This document shows positions 51,889 through 60,289 of a stretch of 64,000 bases of DNA, piece by piece (the first letter of the stretch is position 1; each line of letters starts with the position of its first letter). The stretch covers positions 248,001 through 312,000 of the forward strand of contig JADJHU010000015.1 in NCBI GenBank assembly GCA_016707425.1. Reading direction: 5' to 3'. The notes beneath the pieces were generated by a model. That model did no database searches. It was not told the origin of the DNA and saw only the letters and a list, made by a program, of their open reading frames with translations. Origin of the DNA: Gammaproteobacteria bacterium (lineage in GTDB: Bacteria > Pseudomonadota > Gammaproteobacteria > Steroidobacterales > Steroidobacteraceae). The translations under genes and the position numbers were made by a program.

Positions 51889-53202
51889 ATGAACGCCCGC
51901 CTGTCCCCGGCCCCCGATGACTCGCTCCTCGACGTCTGTGGCGTGCGCAAGACGTTTCCACGTGAGAGCGGCGAGCTCCTCGTGCTGGACGACGTGAACC
52001 TGAGAGTCACCGAAGGCGAGATCGTGGGGCTGCTCGGCCGCTCAGGCTCGGGCAAGTCCACCCTGCTGCGGATCATCGCCGGCCTTACCGCGGCGACCTC
52101 CGGTACCGTCAGCTTCGCGGGCATGCCGGTGGATCGCCCGATGCCCGGCATCTCGATGGTGTTCCAGAGCTTTGCGCTGTTTCCCTGGCTCACCGTGCGC
52201 GAGAACGTCGAGCTCGGCCTGCAGGCACAGGGCCTCCCGCGCGACGAGATCCAGCGCCGCTCCGATGCGGCGATCGAGCTGATCGGGCTCGCGGGTTTCG
52301 AGGGCGCATATCCCCGAGAGCTGTCCGGCGGCATGCGTCAGCGTGTGGGCGTCGCCCGTGCACTCGTCGTGCACCCCAGAATCCTGCTGATGGACGAACC
52401 CTTCTCCGCACTCGACGTGCTCACGGCCGAGACGCTGCGCACGGACTTTCTCGAACTCTGGGGAGAAGGGCAACTCTCGATCGGCGCCGTCATCCTCGTG
52501 ACCCACAACATCGAAGAGGCCGTGCAGATGTGCGACCGCATCTGCGTCTTCGGCACCAACCCCGGGCGGATCCTCTCCACGCTCGCGATCAGTCTGCCAC
52601 GGCCCCGGGACCGGCAGGACCCGATGTTCCGCGCGCTCGTGGAGCGCATCTACGTCGAGATGACCGCGAGGGACAGGGGGGTGCCCAGTGCGCGGCACGA
52701 CCGCTTCGCCGGCAGCGGCATCGGGACCATTCTGCCGCGGGTGTCCTCCAACGCGCTCTCCGGCCTCATCGAGACGGTCGCTGCGCCGCCCTTCGGCGGC
52801 CGTGCGGACATGCCGGAGATCGCACGCACCCTGCAGTTCGAGATCGATGACCTCTTCCCGGTGGCCGAGACCCTGCAGATGCTGCGCTTCGCCGAGGTGG
52901 AGGGCGGCGACATCCGGCTGACCGAGGCCGGTCTGGCGTTTGCAGGCGCCTCCCTCGAGGAGAGGAAGACCCTGTTCGAACGGCATCTGCTGAATTTCGT
53001 ACCGCTCGCGGCACACATCCGCCGCGTGCTCGAGGAGCGGGCGAGTCATCGCGCGCCCAAGAGCCGCTTCCTCGACGAGCTCGAGGACTACATGTCGCCG
53101 GATGCCGCGGAGCAGACGATCCGGGCCGTCGTCAGCCTCGGACGGTACGCCGAGGCCTTCGAATACGACGATGAGCTCGGTTCCTTCGAACTGGCCTCCT
53201 GA
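51889..53202 (+). CDS. ABC transporter ATPase with AAA-associated C-terminal domain
   Basis: 437-residue cytoplasmic ATPase partner of the fused permease. Walker A GLLGRSGSGKSTLLR, Q-loop MVFQSFALFPW, signature LSGGMRQRVGVARAL, Walker B ILLMDEPFSALD and H-loop LVTHNIEEAV. After residue ~270 there is an extra ~150-residue domain (LQFEIDDLFPVAETLQMLRF) of the AAA-associated type seen on nitrate/sulfonate-class ATPases, probably regulatory. Cotranscribed with the permease. Confidence 0.88.
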   Translation: MNARLSPAPDDSLLDVCGVRKTFPRESGELLVLDDVNLRVTEGEIVGLLGRSGSGKSTLLRIIAGLTAATSGTVSFAGMPVDRPMPGISMVFQSFALFPWLTVRENVELGLQAQGLPRDEIQRRSDAAIELIGLAGFEGAYPRELSGGMRQRVGVARALVVHPRILLMDEPFSALDVLTAETLRTDFLELWGEGQLSIGAVILVTHNIEEAVQMCDRICVFGTNPGRILSTLAISLPRPRDRQDPMFRALVERIYVEMTARDRGVPSARHDRFAGSGIGTILPRVSSNALSGLIETVAAPPFGGRADMPEIARTLQFEIDDLFPVAETLQMLRFAEVEGGDIRLTEAGLAFAGASLEERKTLFERHLLNFVPLAAHIRRVLEERASHRAPKSRFLDELEDYMSPDAAEQTIRAVVSLGRYAEAFEYDDELGSFELAS

Positions 53203-53272
53203 CTCACCACCCTTCGCGGTGTGCTCTCTCTTGCGCCTGCCGCACAATCCCCGATACTCATCCTCCAGATCG

Positions 53273-54988
53273 ATGGCGTGGAGGCGGCTGTTGCGTCGCT
53301 GGTCTTCGGGCTGTGCCCTGGCTGCGTTGCTGTGTATCCCCGTCGCAGCGGGGGCCTCTGCATTCGATATCACCATGCTCGATGCCACCGCCGGCGATCC
53401 ACCGCCCGCGGTCGTGGCCAGTGGCGGTGTCGAACCCGATTTCGGGCCCTATTCACTCCGCGACGCACGCCAGCGCGGCATGCCCTTCTGGCTGCGCCTG
53501 ACGGCGCGACCGCCGGCCCGCACGAACGATGCTTCGGCACTGGTCGTCACGAAGGGACGCCACCTCGATCTGCAGGTGTACGCGGCAGGGGCTCGCGACG
53601 GAGCGGTGCCGCACGCACTCGCGCTCGCGGTTTCCCTCCCGGAATTCAGCGCCACGCAAAGCGCGGTGTTCGCGCTGCCGCACGCGCTCCTCGCGGGCGA
53701 TGTGTTCTATGCGCGCGTCAGCCCGTCCGGAGAGCACGGCTCGGAGGAACTGCGCTTCGACACGTCCCGGCTGGACCGGCAGCTCGCACTCGGCGCGAGT
53801 CGCGCGCGCATGATCGCCCTCGCATTCGGCGCGCTGATGGCGGGTGCCATGGCCTCGCTCTTCATCTGGTTCGTGCTGAGGGAACGGCTCTTCCTCCTTT
53901 ACAGCGCCCTCTTCGCGCTGCAAGGGCTCTATATTGCGTATCTCTCCGGACAGGGTTTCGACTGGCCCGGGCTGTCGCTCGCGCGCCCCCTCTCCTCGCG
54001 CGCGTGGAACGTCCCGGCGGCACTGAGCGGCGCCGCCGCGAGTCTCTTCGTACGCGAGATCGCGGATCTGCGCCGCTACTCGCATCGCGTCTATCGCGCC
54101 TTCGGCTGGCTGGCGGCCGTCTTCACCGTCGTGGCACTCTCGAACTTCCTCTCGCACGACGGCTTCGGCGGCGTGATTGCCGCCGCCGGCAATGTGGTCT
54201 TCCTCGGTGCGACGGTCTTCATGCTGGTCGCCGCTCTGCTCGCCTGGCGTCGGGGCAACCGGCCCGCCGGCTGGTTCCTGCTCGCCTGGCTGCTCCTCGC
54301 AGGTTTCACGATTGCCACGGCGCTCCAGCTGCTGTTCGCGAGTCCCGAGCACGCAGAGTTGCTCCTGTATTACGGCCTGCCGCTGTCGATGGTCGCAGCC
54401 GCGATCCTGGTGGCGCTCGGTGTGGCCGACCGGATGCGCGAGCAGCGCGACGCACTGACCGAGGCCGAGCGCTTTGCGCAGACTGATCCGCTCACCGGCG
54501 TGCTGAACCGCCGCTCGCTGCTCGAGCGCCTCGATGCACTGTCTGCATACGCCGTGGCCCGCGGTCAGCCGGTCGCGCTCCTCTTCATCGATCTCGATCA
54601 CTTCAAGAACATCAACGACACCTGGGGGCATCCCGCAGGCGATGCGTGTCTCGCGGCGATCGTGGCACCCATCCAGGCCGAGCTCCGCCAGTCCGACGTC
54701 ATCGGACGCTTCGGGGGCGAGGAATTCATCGTGATCCTGAGCAGCGCCGACGCGGCCGCGGCGCAACTGATCGCCCAGCGCATCTGCGAGCGTGTCGCGG
54801 AGATCGGGATCGCCGGCTACAGCGCACCGATCCGGTTCACATGCAGCATCGGCGTGGCGACGAGCGACGCACTCGGAGTCTGGGGCGAGGGCCTGATTTC
54901 GCAGGCCGATACGGCGGTGTACGCCGCCAAACGCGCGGGCCGCAACCGGATATGGGTGGCCCAGCCAGCCGCTGCATCGCCGCCGTGA
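53273..54988 (+). CDS. 7TMR-DISM diguanylate cyclase
   Basis: 571-residue membrane signalling enzyme. A signal peptide is followed by a periplasmic 7TMR-DISMED2-like sensor (WLRLTARPPARTNDASALVV), then seven transmembrane helices (about residues 180–390), a short coil and a GGDEF domain. The active site is GRFGGEEFIVIL, in the GGEEF form, with DPLTGVLNRRSL at the domain start and FIDLDHFKNINDTWGHPAGD for metal and nucleotide binding. It makes c-di-GMP. Start at the ATG preceding the signal peptide. Convergent with emrB, four bases apart. Confidence 0.88.
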   Translation: MAWRRLLRRWSSGCALAALLCIPVAAGASAFDITMLDATAGDPPPAVVASGGVEPDFGPYSLRDARQRGMPFWLRLTARPPARTNDASALVVTKGRHLDLQVYAAGARDGAVPHALALAVSLPEFSATQSAVFALPHALLAGDVFYARVSPSGEHGSEELRFDTSRLDRQLALGASRARMIALAFGALMAGAMASLFIWFVLRERLFLLYSALFALQGLYIAYLSGQGFDWPGLSLARPLSSRAWNVPAALSGAAASLFVREIADLRRYSHRVYRAFGWLAAVFTVVALSNFLSHDGFGGVIAAAGNVVFLGATVFMLVAALLAWRRGNRPAGWFLLAWLLLAGFTIATALQLLFASPEHAELLLYYGLPLSMVAAAILVALGVADRMREQRDALTEAERFAQTDPLTGVLNRRSLLERLDALSAYAVARGQPVALLFIDLDHFKNINDTWGHPAGDACLAAIVAPIQAELRQSDVIGRFGGEEFIVILSSADAAAAQLIAQRICERVAEIGIAGYSAPIRFTCSIGVATSDALGVWGEGLISQADTAVYAAKRAGRNRIWVAQPAAASPP

Positions 54989-54992
54989 AGTT

Positions 54993-56531
54993 CTACTCTG
55001 CCGCCCCGCCGCCGGTCGGGCCGTGCGGCCGGCGCGTCAGCCAGACGAGTCCGATCAGTGCGAAGCACAGCCAGCCGCAGATCTGGAAGAAATCGAGGGC
55101 CGAGAGCAGATAGGCCTGCCCCGTCAGCTCGTGCGTGAGCGCACCGAGTGCCTGCACGTCGCTCAGTCCCCGGGCACCCAGCATCTCGATCGCCTGCTGC
55201 AGACGCAGATCGAGGGCACTGCTCACCTCCGCGAGACGTGTCTGGTGATGCGCCGCATGATCTTCCCAGAAGGTCGTCGCGATCGATACGGAGAAGGCGC
55301 CCGCCGTAATGCGCGTGAAGTTCGAGAGACCCGCGGCTTCCGGGATGCGCGCCTCGGGCACTCCGTCCAGCACGATCGCGATCGTCGCCACGAAGAACGT
55401 CGCCATCCCGATGCCCTGCACGAGCAGTGGCATCATGTAGGTGGTGAAGTCGGCATCCGCCGTATAGCCGGCGCGCATGAAATAGGACACACCGAAGGCC
55501 ACGAAGGCGAGCGACGCAATGAGGCGCGCATCGACCCGGCCGATGATCCGCCCGACGAATGGTGCGATCAGGATCGCGACCACTCCGCTCGGCGCGACAA
55601 TGAGTCCCGCCCAGGTGGCCGTGTACCCGAGCCAGGTCTGCATCCAGAGTGGCTGCAGCACGACGGACCCCATGAACACCGCATAGCCGGCCACGATGGT
55701 GACGCTGCCGAGCGCAAAGTTGCGCCCGCGGAAGAGCGACAGATCGACGATCGGATGCTTCTCCCCCAGCTCCCAGATCAGGAACGCGACGAAACCGACC
55801 ACGGCCACGATTGCCTCCAGAACGATCAGGGGCGAGTCGAACCAGTTCGCGTCCTTGCCGGTGTCGAGCATGATCTGCAGCGTGCCCACCCACACGACGA
55901 GCAGTGCGAGACCAATGGTATCGACCGGAAGCCTGCGGGTCGGCGTCTCCTGTTTCTTCAGCCCGGACCATGAAATCCCTGCACACAGCAGGCCGACGGG
56001 CACGTTGATCAGGAAGATCCATGGCCAGGAGTAATCATCCGAAATCTTTCCGCCGAGCAGCGGCCCGCAGATCGGCGCCACCAGGGTCGTCATCGACCAT
56101 ATGGCGAGCGCCGTACCGCGGCGCTGTGGCGGGAAGATCATCAGCAGCAGGGCCTGGGATCCGGGCACCATCGGTCCGGACACCGCGCCCTGAAGCACGC
56201 GAAAGGCGATCAGGGAAGACATGCTCCAGGCGACACCGCAGAGAAACGATGCAGCCGTGAACGCGAGCACGGATGTGACGAAGGTGCGCACGACGCCGAA
56301 GCGCTGCATCAGCCAGCCGGTCAGCGGCACGCTGATGCCGTTGGCCACGGCGAAGGAGGTGATCACCCATGTACCCTGGTCCGCCGAGACCCCCAGATTC
56401 CCCGCAATCGTCGGGATGGAGACGTTGGCGATGGTGGTGTCCAGCACCTGCATGAAGGTCGCCAGCGCCAGCGCCGTCGCGAGCATGCCGCGCGACATGC
56501 CCGCCAGGGCAGTGGCTTCCCGAACGTTCAC
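54993..56531 (-). CDS. emrB: DHA2-family MFS drug exporter, EmrB-type
   Basis: 512-residue inner membrane transporter with 14 predicted helices. Family motifs are LDTTIANVSIPTIAGNLGVS (helix 1), QGTWVITSFAVANGISVPLT, LTGWLMQRFGVVRTF (motif A) and VLQGAVSGPMVPGSQALLLM. It works with the EmrA-type adaptor and the NodT channel upstream as a tripartite proton-driven pump. The ATGA overlap with emrA sets the start. No regulator gene is adjacent in this window. Confidence 0.9.
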   Translation of the reverse strand: MNVREATALAGMSRGMLATALALATFMQVLDTTIANVSIPTIAGNLGVSADQGTWVITSFAVANGISVPLTGWLMQRFGVVRTFVTSVLAFTAASFLCGVAWSMSSLIAFRVLQGAVSGPMVPGSQALLLMIFPPQRRGTALAIWSMTTLVAPICGPLLGGKISDDYSWPWIFLINVPVGLLCAGISWSGLKKQETPTRRLPVDTIGLALLVVWVGTLQIMLDTGKDANWFDSPLIVLEAIVAVVGFVAFLIWELGEKHPIVDLSLFRGRNFALGSVTIVAGYAVFMGSVVLQPLWMQTWLGYTATWAGLIVAPSGVVAILIAPFVGRIIGRVDARLIASLAFVAFGVSYFMRAGYTADADFTTYMMPLLVQGIGMATFFVATIAIVLDGVPEARIPEAAGLSNFTRITAGAFSVSIATTFWEDHAAHHQTRLAEVSSALDLRLQQAIEMLGARGLSDVQALGALTHELTGQAYLLSALDFFQICGWLCFALIGLVWLTRRPHGPTGGGAAE

Positions 56532-57682
56532 CGTCCGCCTGCGATCCGGTCACCCGCGTTGGCCGCAATGATGCCGGCGATGCGCTCCTCGACCTCTTCG
56601 GCACGCGCAGGGTCCGGGACGGCGCGTGAGACGCTGCGCAACTGCGTGCTTGCGAGCGGTCCGGATGTATCGTGCGTATCGACCGTCGCCGTGACCGACA
56701 GGCCGACACGCAGCGGATGACGCTCGAGCTCGCGCGGGTCGAGCGCGATCCGCACGGGCACACGTTGCACGACCTTGATCCAGTTGCCCGAGGCATTCTG
56801 CGGTGGCAGGAGTGCGAAGGCACTGCCGCTGCCCGCGCCGAGACCGGCAACCCGCCCGTGGAAGGCGACGTCGCCACCGTAGATATCCGCGTGCAGCTCG
56901 ACCGGCTGCCCGACACGCAGGCGCGCGAGCTGCACTTCCTTGAAGTTGGCTTCGACCCAGACCTCGCTCAGGGGAACGACCGCCATCAGGGGCGCACCCG
57001 GTGCGATGCGCGCGCCAATCTGCACGCTGCGGCGGGCCACGGTGCCGGCAAGCGGCGCAGTGATGCGCGTCCGCGCGAGGGCAAGTGCCGCCTCACGCAC
57101 GCGCGCGGCAGCCGACAGCACTCTGGGGTGCGTCGCGATGCGCGTGTTCTCGGTCTGTGCCTGGGCGCTCGTGAGATTCTCACGCTGCGCGCGCAGCGCG
57201 GCGTGCAGCCGCGTCACCTGGTCACGCGCATGCTGCACTTCCTCGGCCGACACCGCACCGCCATCCGCGATGCCCTCGCGGCGCACCAGGTCCGCCCGCG
57301 CGGTCTGCAGGGCCACCTCGCTCTCGCGGATCTGCGCGCGCAGCGCCCCGACCTGGGCGTACAGGCTGCGCACCTGTCGCACCGTGCCCGCCAGCTCCGC
57401 CTCGGCCGCCTCTCTCGCGAGCCGGGCATCCACCGGATCGAGCTCGACGAGCAACTGCCCGGCGCTCACATGCTGGGTGTCGTCCACATGCACGGCACTC
57501 ACCGCTCCGGCGACTTCGCTCGTGATCTGCACGAGATCCGCAGAGACGTAGGCGTCGTCCGTGGCCTCATAGAAGCGCGCGTGGAAATACCAGTACAGCC
57601 CGAATGCCGCGGCACCGAGCGCGACGACGCCGCCGAGCGCCAGGAGACGCTGCCGTCGCTTGTTGCTGTCAGCTTCGGTCAT
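56528..57682 (-). CDS. emrA: HlyD/EmrA-type membrane fusion protein
   Basis: 384-residue adaptor. N-terminal anchor (LLALGGVVALGAAAFGLYWY), the EmrA signature TDDAYVSADLVQITSEVAGA, a long coiled coil (residues about 85–190), the second lipoyl half TRITAPLAGTVARRSVQIG and a barrel domain (VWVEANFKEVQLARLRVGQP). The ATG at MTEADSNKRR is preferred; upstream in-frame codons overlap the channel gene. It overlaps the channel gene by 14 bp and emrB by 4 bp. Confidence 0.9.
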   Translation of the reverse strand: MTEADSNKRRQRLLALGGVVALGAAAFGLYWYFHARFYEATDDAYVSADLVQITSEVAGAVSAVHVDDTQHVSAGQLLVELDPVDARLAREAAEAELAGTVRQVRSLYAQVGALRAQIRESEVALQTARADLVRREGIADGGAVSAEEVQHARDQVTRLHAALRAQRENLTSAQAQTENTRIATHPRVLSAAARVREAALALARTRITAPLAGTVARRSVQIGARIAPGAPLMAVVPLSEVWVEANFKEVQLARLRVGQPVELHADIYGGDVAFHGRVAGLGAGSGSAFALLPPQNASGNWIKVVQRVPVRIALDPRELERHPLRVGLSVTATVDTHDTSGPLASTQLRSVSRAVPDPARAEEVEERIAGIIAANAGDRIAGGR

Positions 57683-59069
57683 GCAGATTTCCGCCGAGCG
57701 TGAGAAAGAGGGCGATACGCGCCATGGCATGGCTCGTGGTAAGTGTGACGAGGTCCTGCTGCGCGAGCAGCCCTTCCTCTTCGGATTCGAGCACGACGAG
57801 CTGCGTCACGAGGCCGGCCCGACGCCGCTGCGCAGCAAGATCCAGGGCTGCCCGGGCCGCCGCGAGCCGCTGCTGCGCGTCGCGGATCTGCTTCGACATC
57901 GACTCGATGATACTCAGCTGATCGGCCGTCTCGCGCACGGCCTGCAGGACTGTGCCGTTGTAGCTCGCCACCGCCAGGTCGAGCTCTGCAGTGGAGCGGC
58001 CGTACGCCGCACGCAACCGCCTGGAATCGAAGATCGGCAGATGCACCGCCGGGCCGCCGCCATAGATCGCACTGCCGCTCCTGAGAAGGGCATCGAGACC
58101 GATGGCCTGGACGCCCGCAAAGGCCCTGAGGCTCACCTCCGGATAGAACGCCGCCCGGGCCGCAACGCGCCCGGCATCGGCCGCGTCGATCCGTGCCCGG
58201 GCAGCCAGCACGTCCGGGCGCCGCGCAAGCAGATCGATCGGCAGGGCCTCGGGAATCGGCAGCGCGGCATCCAGTACGGGCGTCGGCCGGCGGATCTGCC
58301 CGTGCAGGTCGGCGCCATGCCCCGTGAGCGCCGCAAGCCGGTGCTCAGCGAGCGCGCGGGCGCTGACCGTGCGCTCGAGCGCATTGCGCGCAGCTGCGCG
58401 GCGTGCCCGCGCGAGCTCGAGTGTGATCGAGCTGTCGAGCCCTGCGTCGACGCGCTGCGCGGTCAGTGTCAGGAGCTGCTCGGTCTGTTCGAGCGTGCGC
58501 GTGGCGACATCCGCGAGCGCGTGGGCGCGGTACAGGTCCAGATAGGCCTGGGCGAGCGACGCCGACACTGCGAGGCGCGCGGCGCGCACATCGAGTCGCG
58601 CGGCTGCCTCTGCTGCACTCGCCTGGCGGATGACTGCGGTCTGCCGGCCCCAGAAATCGAGTGTCCAGGACAGATTGGCACCCGCCGTGCCCACCCAGTA
58701 GCGACCCCCGGCGAACGGGGGCGGAATGTAGTAGTGCTCCGAGAAGCGCTGCCAGGTCTCGTCGGCATCGACGCTGACCCCCGGCTCGCGTGCGGCACCC
58801 GCGGCCAGGGTCATTGCGCTCGAATCGCGCACGCGTGCCAGCGCCTGGTCCAGGCTCGGATTGCGCGCGAGCGCCTCCTCGATCAGCCGGTCGAGCTGCG
58901 GATCCTCGAACGCCCGCCACCACGGCTCCTGCGCCTCGGGCGCGGCGGGACCGGACAGCCCCAGCGCCGCTGGCTCGAGCAGTGCGCCGCGAGCGTCTTC
59001 GCGCGGAGCGTGCACGCAGGCGGCCAGCACTACGGCGCCGCACAGGGACAGTGCCAGGCGAACGCTCAT
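57669..59069 (-). CDS. Outer membrane lipoprotein channel (NodT family) of the EmrAB-type pump
   Basis: 466-residue outer membrane factor. Lipobox VVLAACVHAP gives the lipidated Cys. Typical NodT blocks are EPWWRAFEDPQLDRLIEEAL, LSWTLDFWGRQTAVIRQASA, ARRPDVLAARARIDAADAGR and VHLPIFDSRRLRAAYGRS. It is first in a three-gene operon with emrA and emrB, all overlapping. The ATG of MSVRLALSLCG is chosen because it starts the signal peptide. Confidence 0.88.
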   Translation of the reverse strand: MSVRLALSLCGAVVLAACVHAPREDARGALLEPAALGLSGPAAPEAQEPWWRAFEDPQLDRLIEEALARNPSLDQALARVRDSSAMTLAAGAAREPGVSVDADETWQRFSEHYYIPPPFAGGRYWVGTAGANLSWTLDFWGRQTAVIRQASAAEAAARLDVRAARLAVSASLAQAYLDLYRAHALADVATRTLEQTEQLLTLTAQRVDAGLDSSITLELARARRAAARNALERTVSARALAEHRLAALTGHGADLHGQIRRPTPVLDAALPIPEALPIDLLARRPDVLAARARIDAADAGRVAARAAFYPEVSLRAFAGVQAIGLDALLRSGSAIYGGGPAVHLPIFDSRRLRAAYGRSTAELDLAVASYNGTVLQAVRETADQLSIIESMSKQIRDAQQRLAAARAALDLAAQRRRAGLVTQLVVLESEEEGLLAQQDLVTLTTSHAMARIALFLTLGGNLHDRS

Positions 59070-59256
59070 CAGGAATCTGCCGTCACGAATCTCTCGGATG
59101 GATGCAGGTGCATGTCGGGGCGCAGTGGCGCAGCGGGACTGCGCCATTCTATCGTGTCGCCGTCAGCACGACCGGCCCGATGCTCATTCGACATCCCGGC
59201 CCGCGACCCGCTAGCATTCCGTCCCGATTTCCCACCGTCGCGCGAGCCCCGCATCC

Positions 59257-59676
59257 ATGGCACCTGCGTTCAGCACTTTCTCTGCCGTCGCCGAGCTCTT
59301 CGTCACCCTCGGCGTGTTCTATGTCGTGCTGCGGGACTACCGGGGAGAAATCTTCCCCTGGAGACTCGCGACGACGGTGCTCGTCTTCGAGTTCTCCGTC
59401 AACATGATGTACATGATCTTCCGCATGCGCGAGACCTCGGGTGCGGTCCGCGAGGGATCGCATTCGCCCTATGCGCCCTTCATGGCCGTGCATGGCGCGC
59501 TTTCGCTGCTGGTGTTCATCCTGTTTGCGGTGCTGTCCTACCTCGCGTTCGTGGCCATGAAGCGCGAGCGGCATTTCTTCCGGGATCACCCGGCGCTCAC
59601 CTGGGGTTTTCTCGTGCTGTGGATGCTGAGCGTCGGCTCAGGCTGGGGTCTGTATTACCTGAATTATCTGACCTGA
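59257..59676 (+). CDS. Small four-helix membrane protein, unknown
   Basis: 139-residue integral membrane protein with four hydrophobic segments (AELFVTLGVFYVVLRDY; TTVLVFEFSVNMMYMIFRM; HGALSLLVFILFAVLSYLAF; WGFLVLWMLSVGSGWGLYYL). Histidines near the membrane (SHSPYAPFMAVHG, RHFFRDHPAL) recall DUF420 and other small oxidase- or heme-related membrane proteins, but no family is certain. It converges on a second small multi-helix protein (59696–60247). Confidence 0.6.
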   Translation: MAPAFSTFSAVAELFVTLGVFYVVLRDYRGEIFPWRLATTVLVFEFSVNMMYMIFRMRETSGAVREGSHSPYAPFMAVHGALSLLVFILFAVLSYLAFVAMKRERHFFRDHPALTWGFLVLWMLSVGSGWGLYYLNYLT

Positions 59677-59695
59677 GCCCACCGGCCGCAGATCC

Positions 59696-60247
59696 TCACC
59701 TGCCCGCCCAGAACGCCAGGGCGAACGCAGCAGACGTGAGCATTGCGGCCATCCACAGGAGACGGCGCACGGCGGTGCGCGCGACCCCATCCTCCCCCGC
59801 CGGCGCGCGTGCAACCGTGAGCAGCGCGACGAGTGTCAGGTGCGCGCTCACGAGGATCGCGAATACGAATCCGAAGAACATGTGCGCGAGATCCACGACG
59901 CCGTAGAGCCCCGGGACGCGCTGCAGAGGCCAGACGAGCGCGAGCCCCGTCACGACGGTGCCGCACATCGAGAGGAAGGCGTGCAGGCCGACCCGGTAAT
60001 GCGTCTGCCGCACGTACTGACGCACGCGCAGGTAGTGGCGCAGCTGATAGACGGCGTAAGGCGCCATCACGGCGAGCGCCGCGACCCAGTGCACCATCCC
60101 CCAGTAATCCCGGCGCTCCAGGTAAGCCCCGGCGAAGAGCAGCACACAGCCCGAGAGCAGCGAGAAGACGAGCCCGCCGAGCGTGACGCCGATCAGCGGC
60201 GAACGCCAGCGTCGCGCCTGTGCGGCGCCTTCCGGTTCGAGGGCCAT
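59696..60247 (-). CDS. Cytochrome b-like membrane protein, unknown
   Basis: 183-residue protein with about five hydrophobic segments and histidines placed in or next to helices (GMVHWVAALA, QLRHYLRVRQ, TQ/THYRVGLHAFLSM, DLAHMFFGF, VSAHLTLVAL). Such spacing suggests possible b-type heme ligands, as in cytochrome b561/DUF4405-type proteins, but no signature is decisive. The GC-rich C-terminal half is hydrophobic. It may be linked to the small membrane protein facing it. Confidence 0.5.
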   Translation of the reverse strand: MALEPEGAAQARRWRSPLIGVTLGGLVFSLLSGCVLLFAGAYLERRDYWGMVHWVAALAVMAPYAVYQLRHYLRVRQYVRQTHYRVGLHAFLSMCGTVVTGLALVWPLQRVPGLYGVVDLAHMFFGFVFAILVSAHLTLVALLTVARAPAGEDGVARTAVRRLLWMAAMLTSAAFALAFWAGR

Positions 60248-60289
60248 GGGGCGCGCATTGTGCCGTTCCGTGTCCGTGCCTGAAAGACC

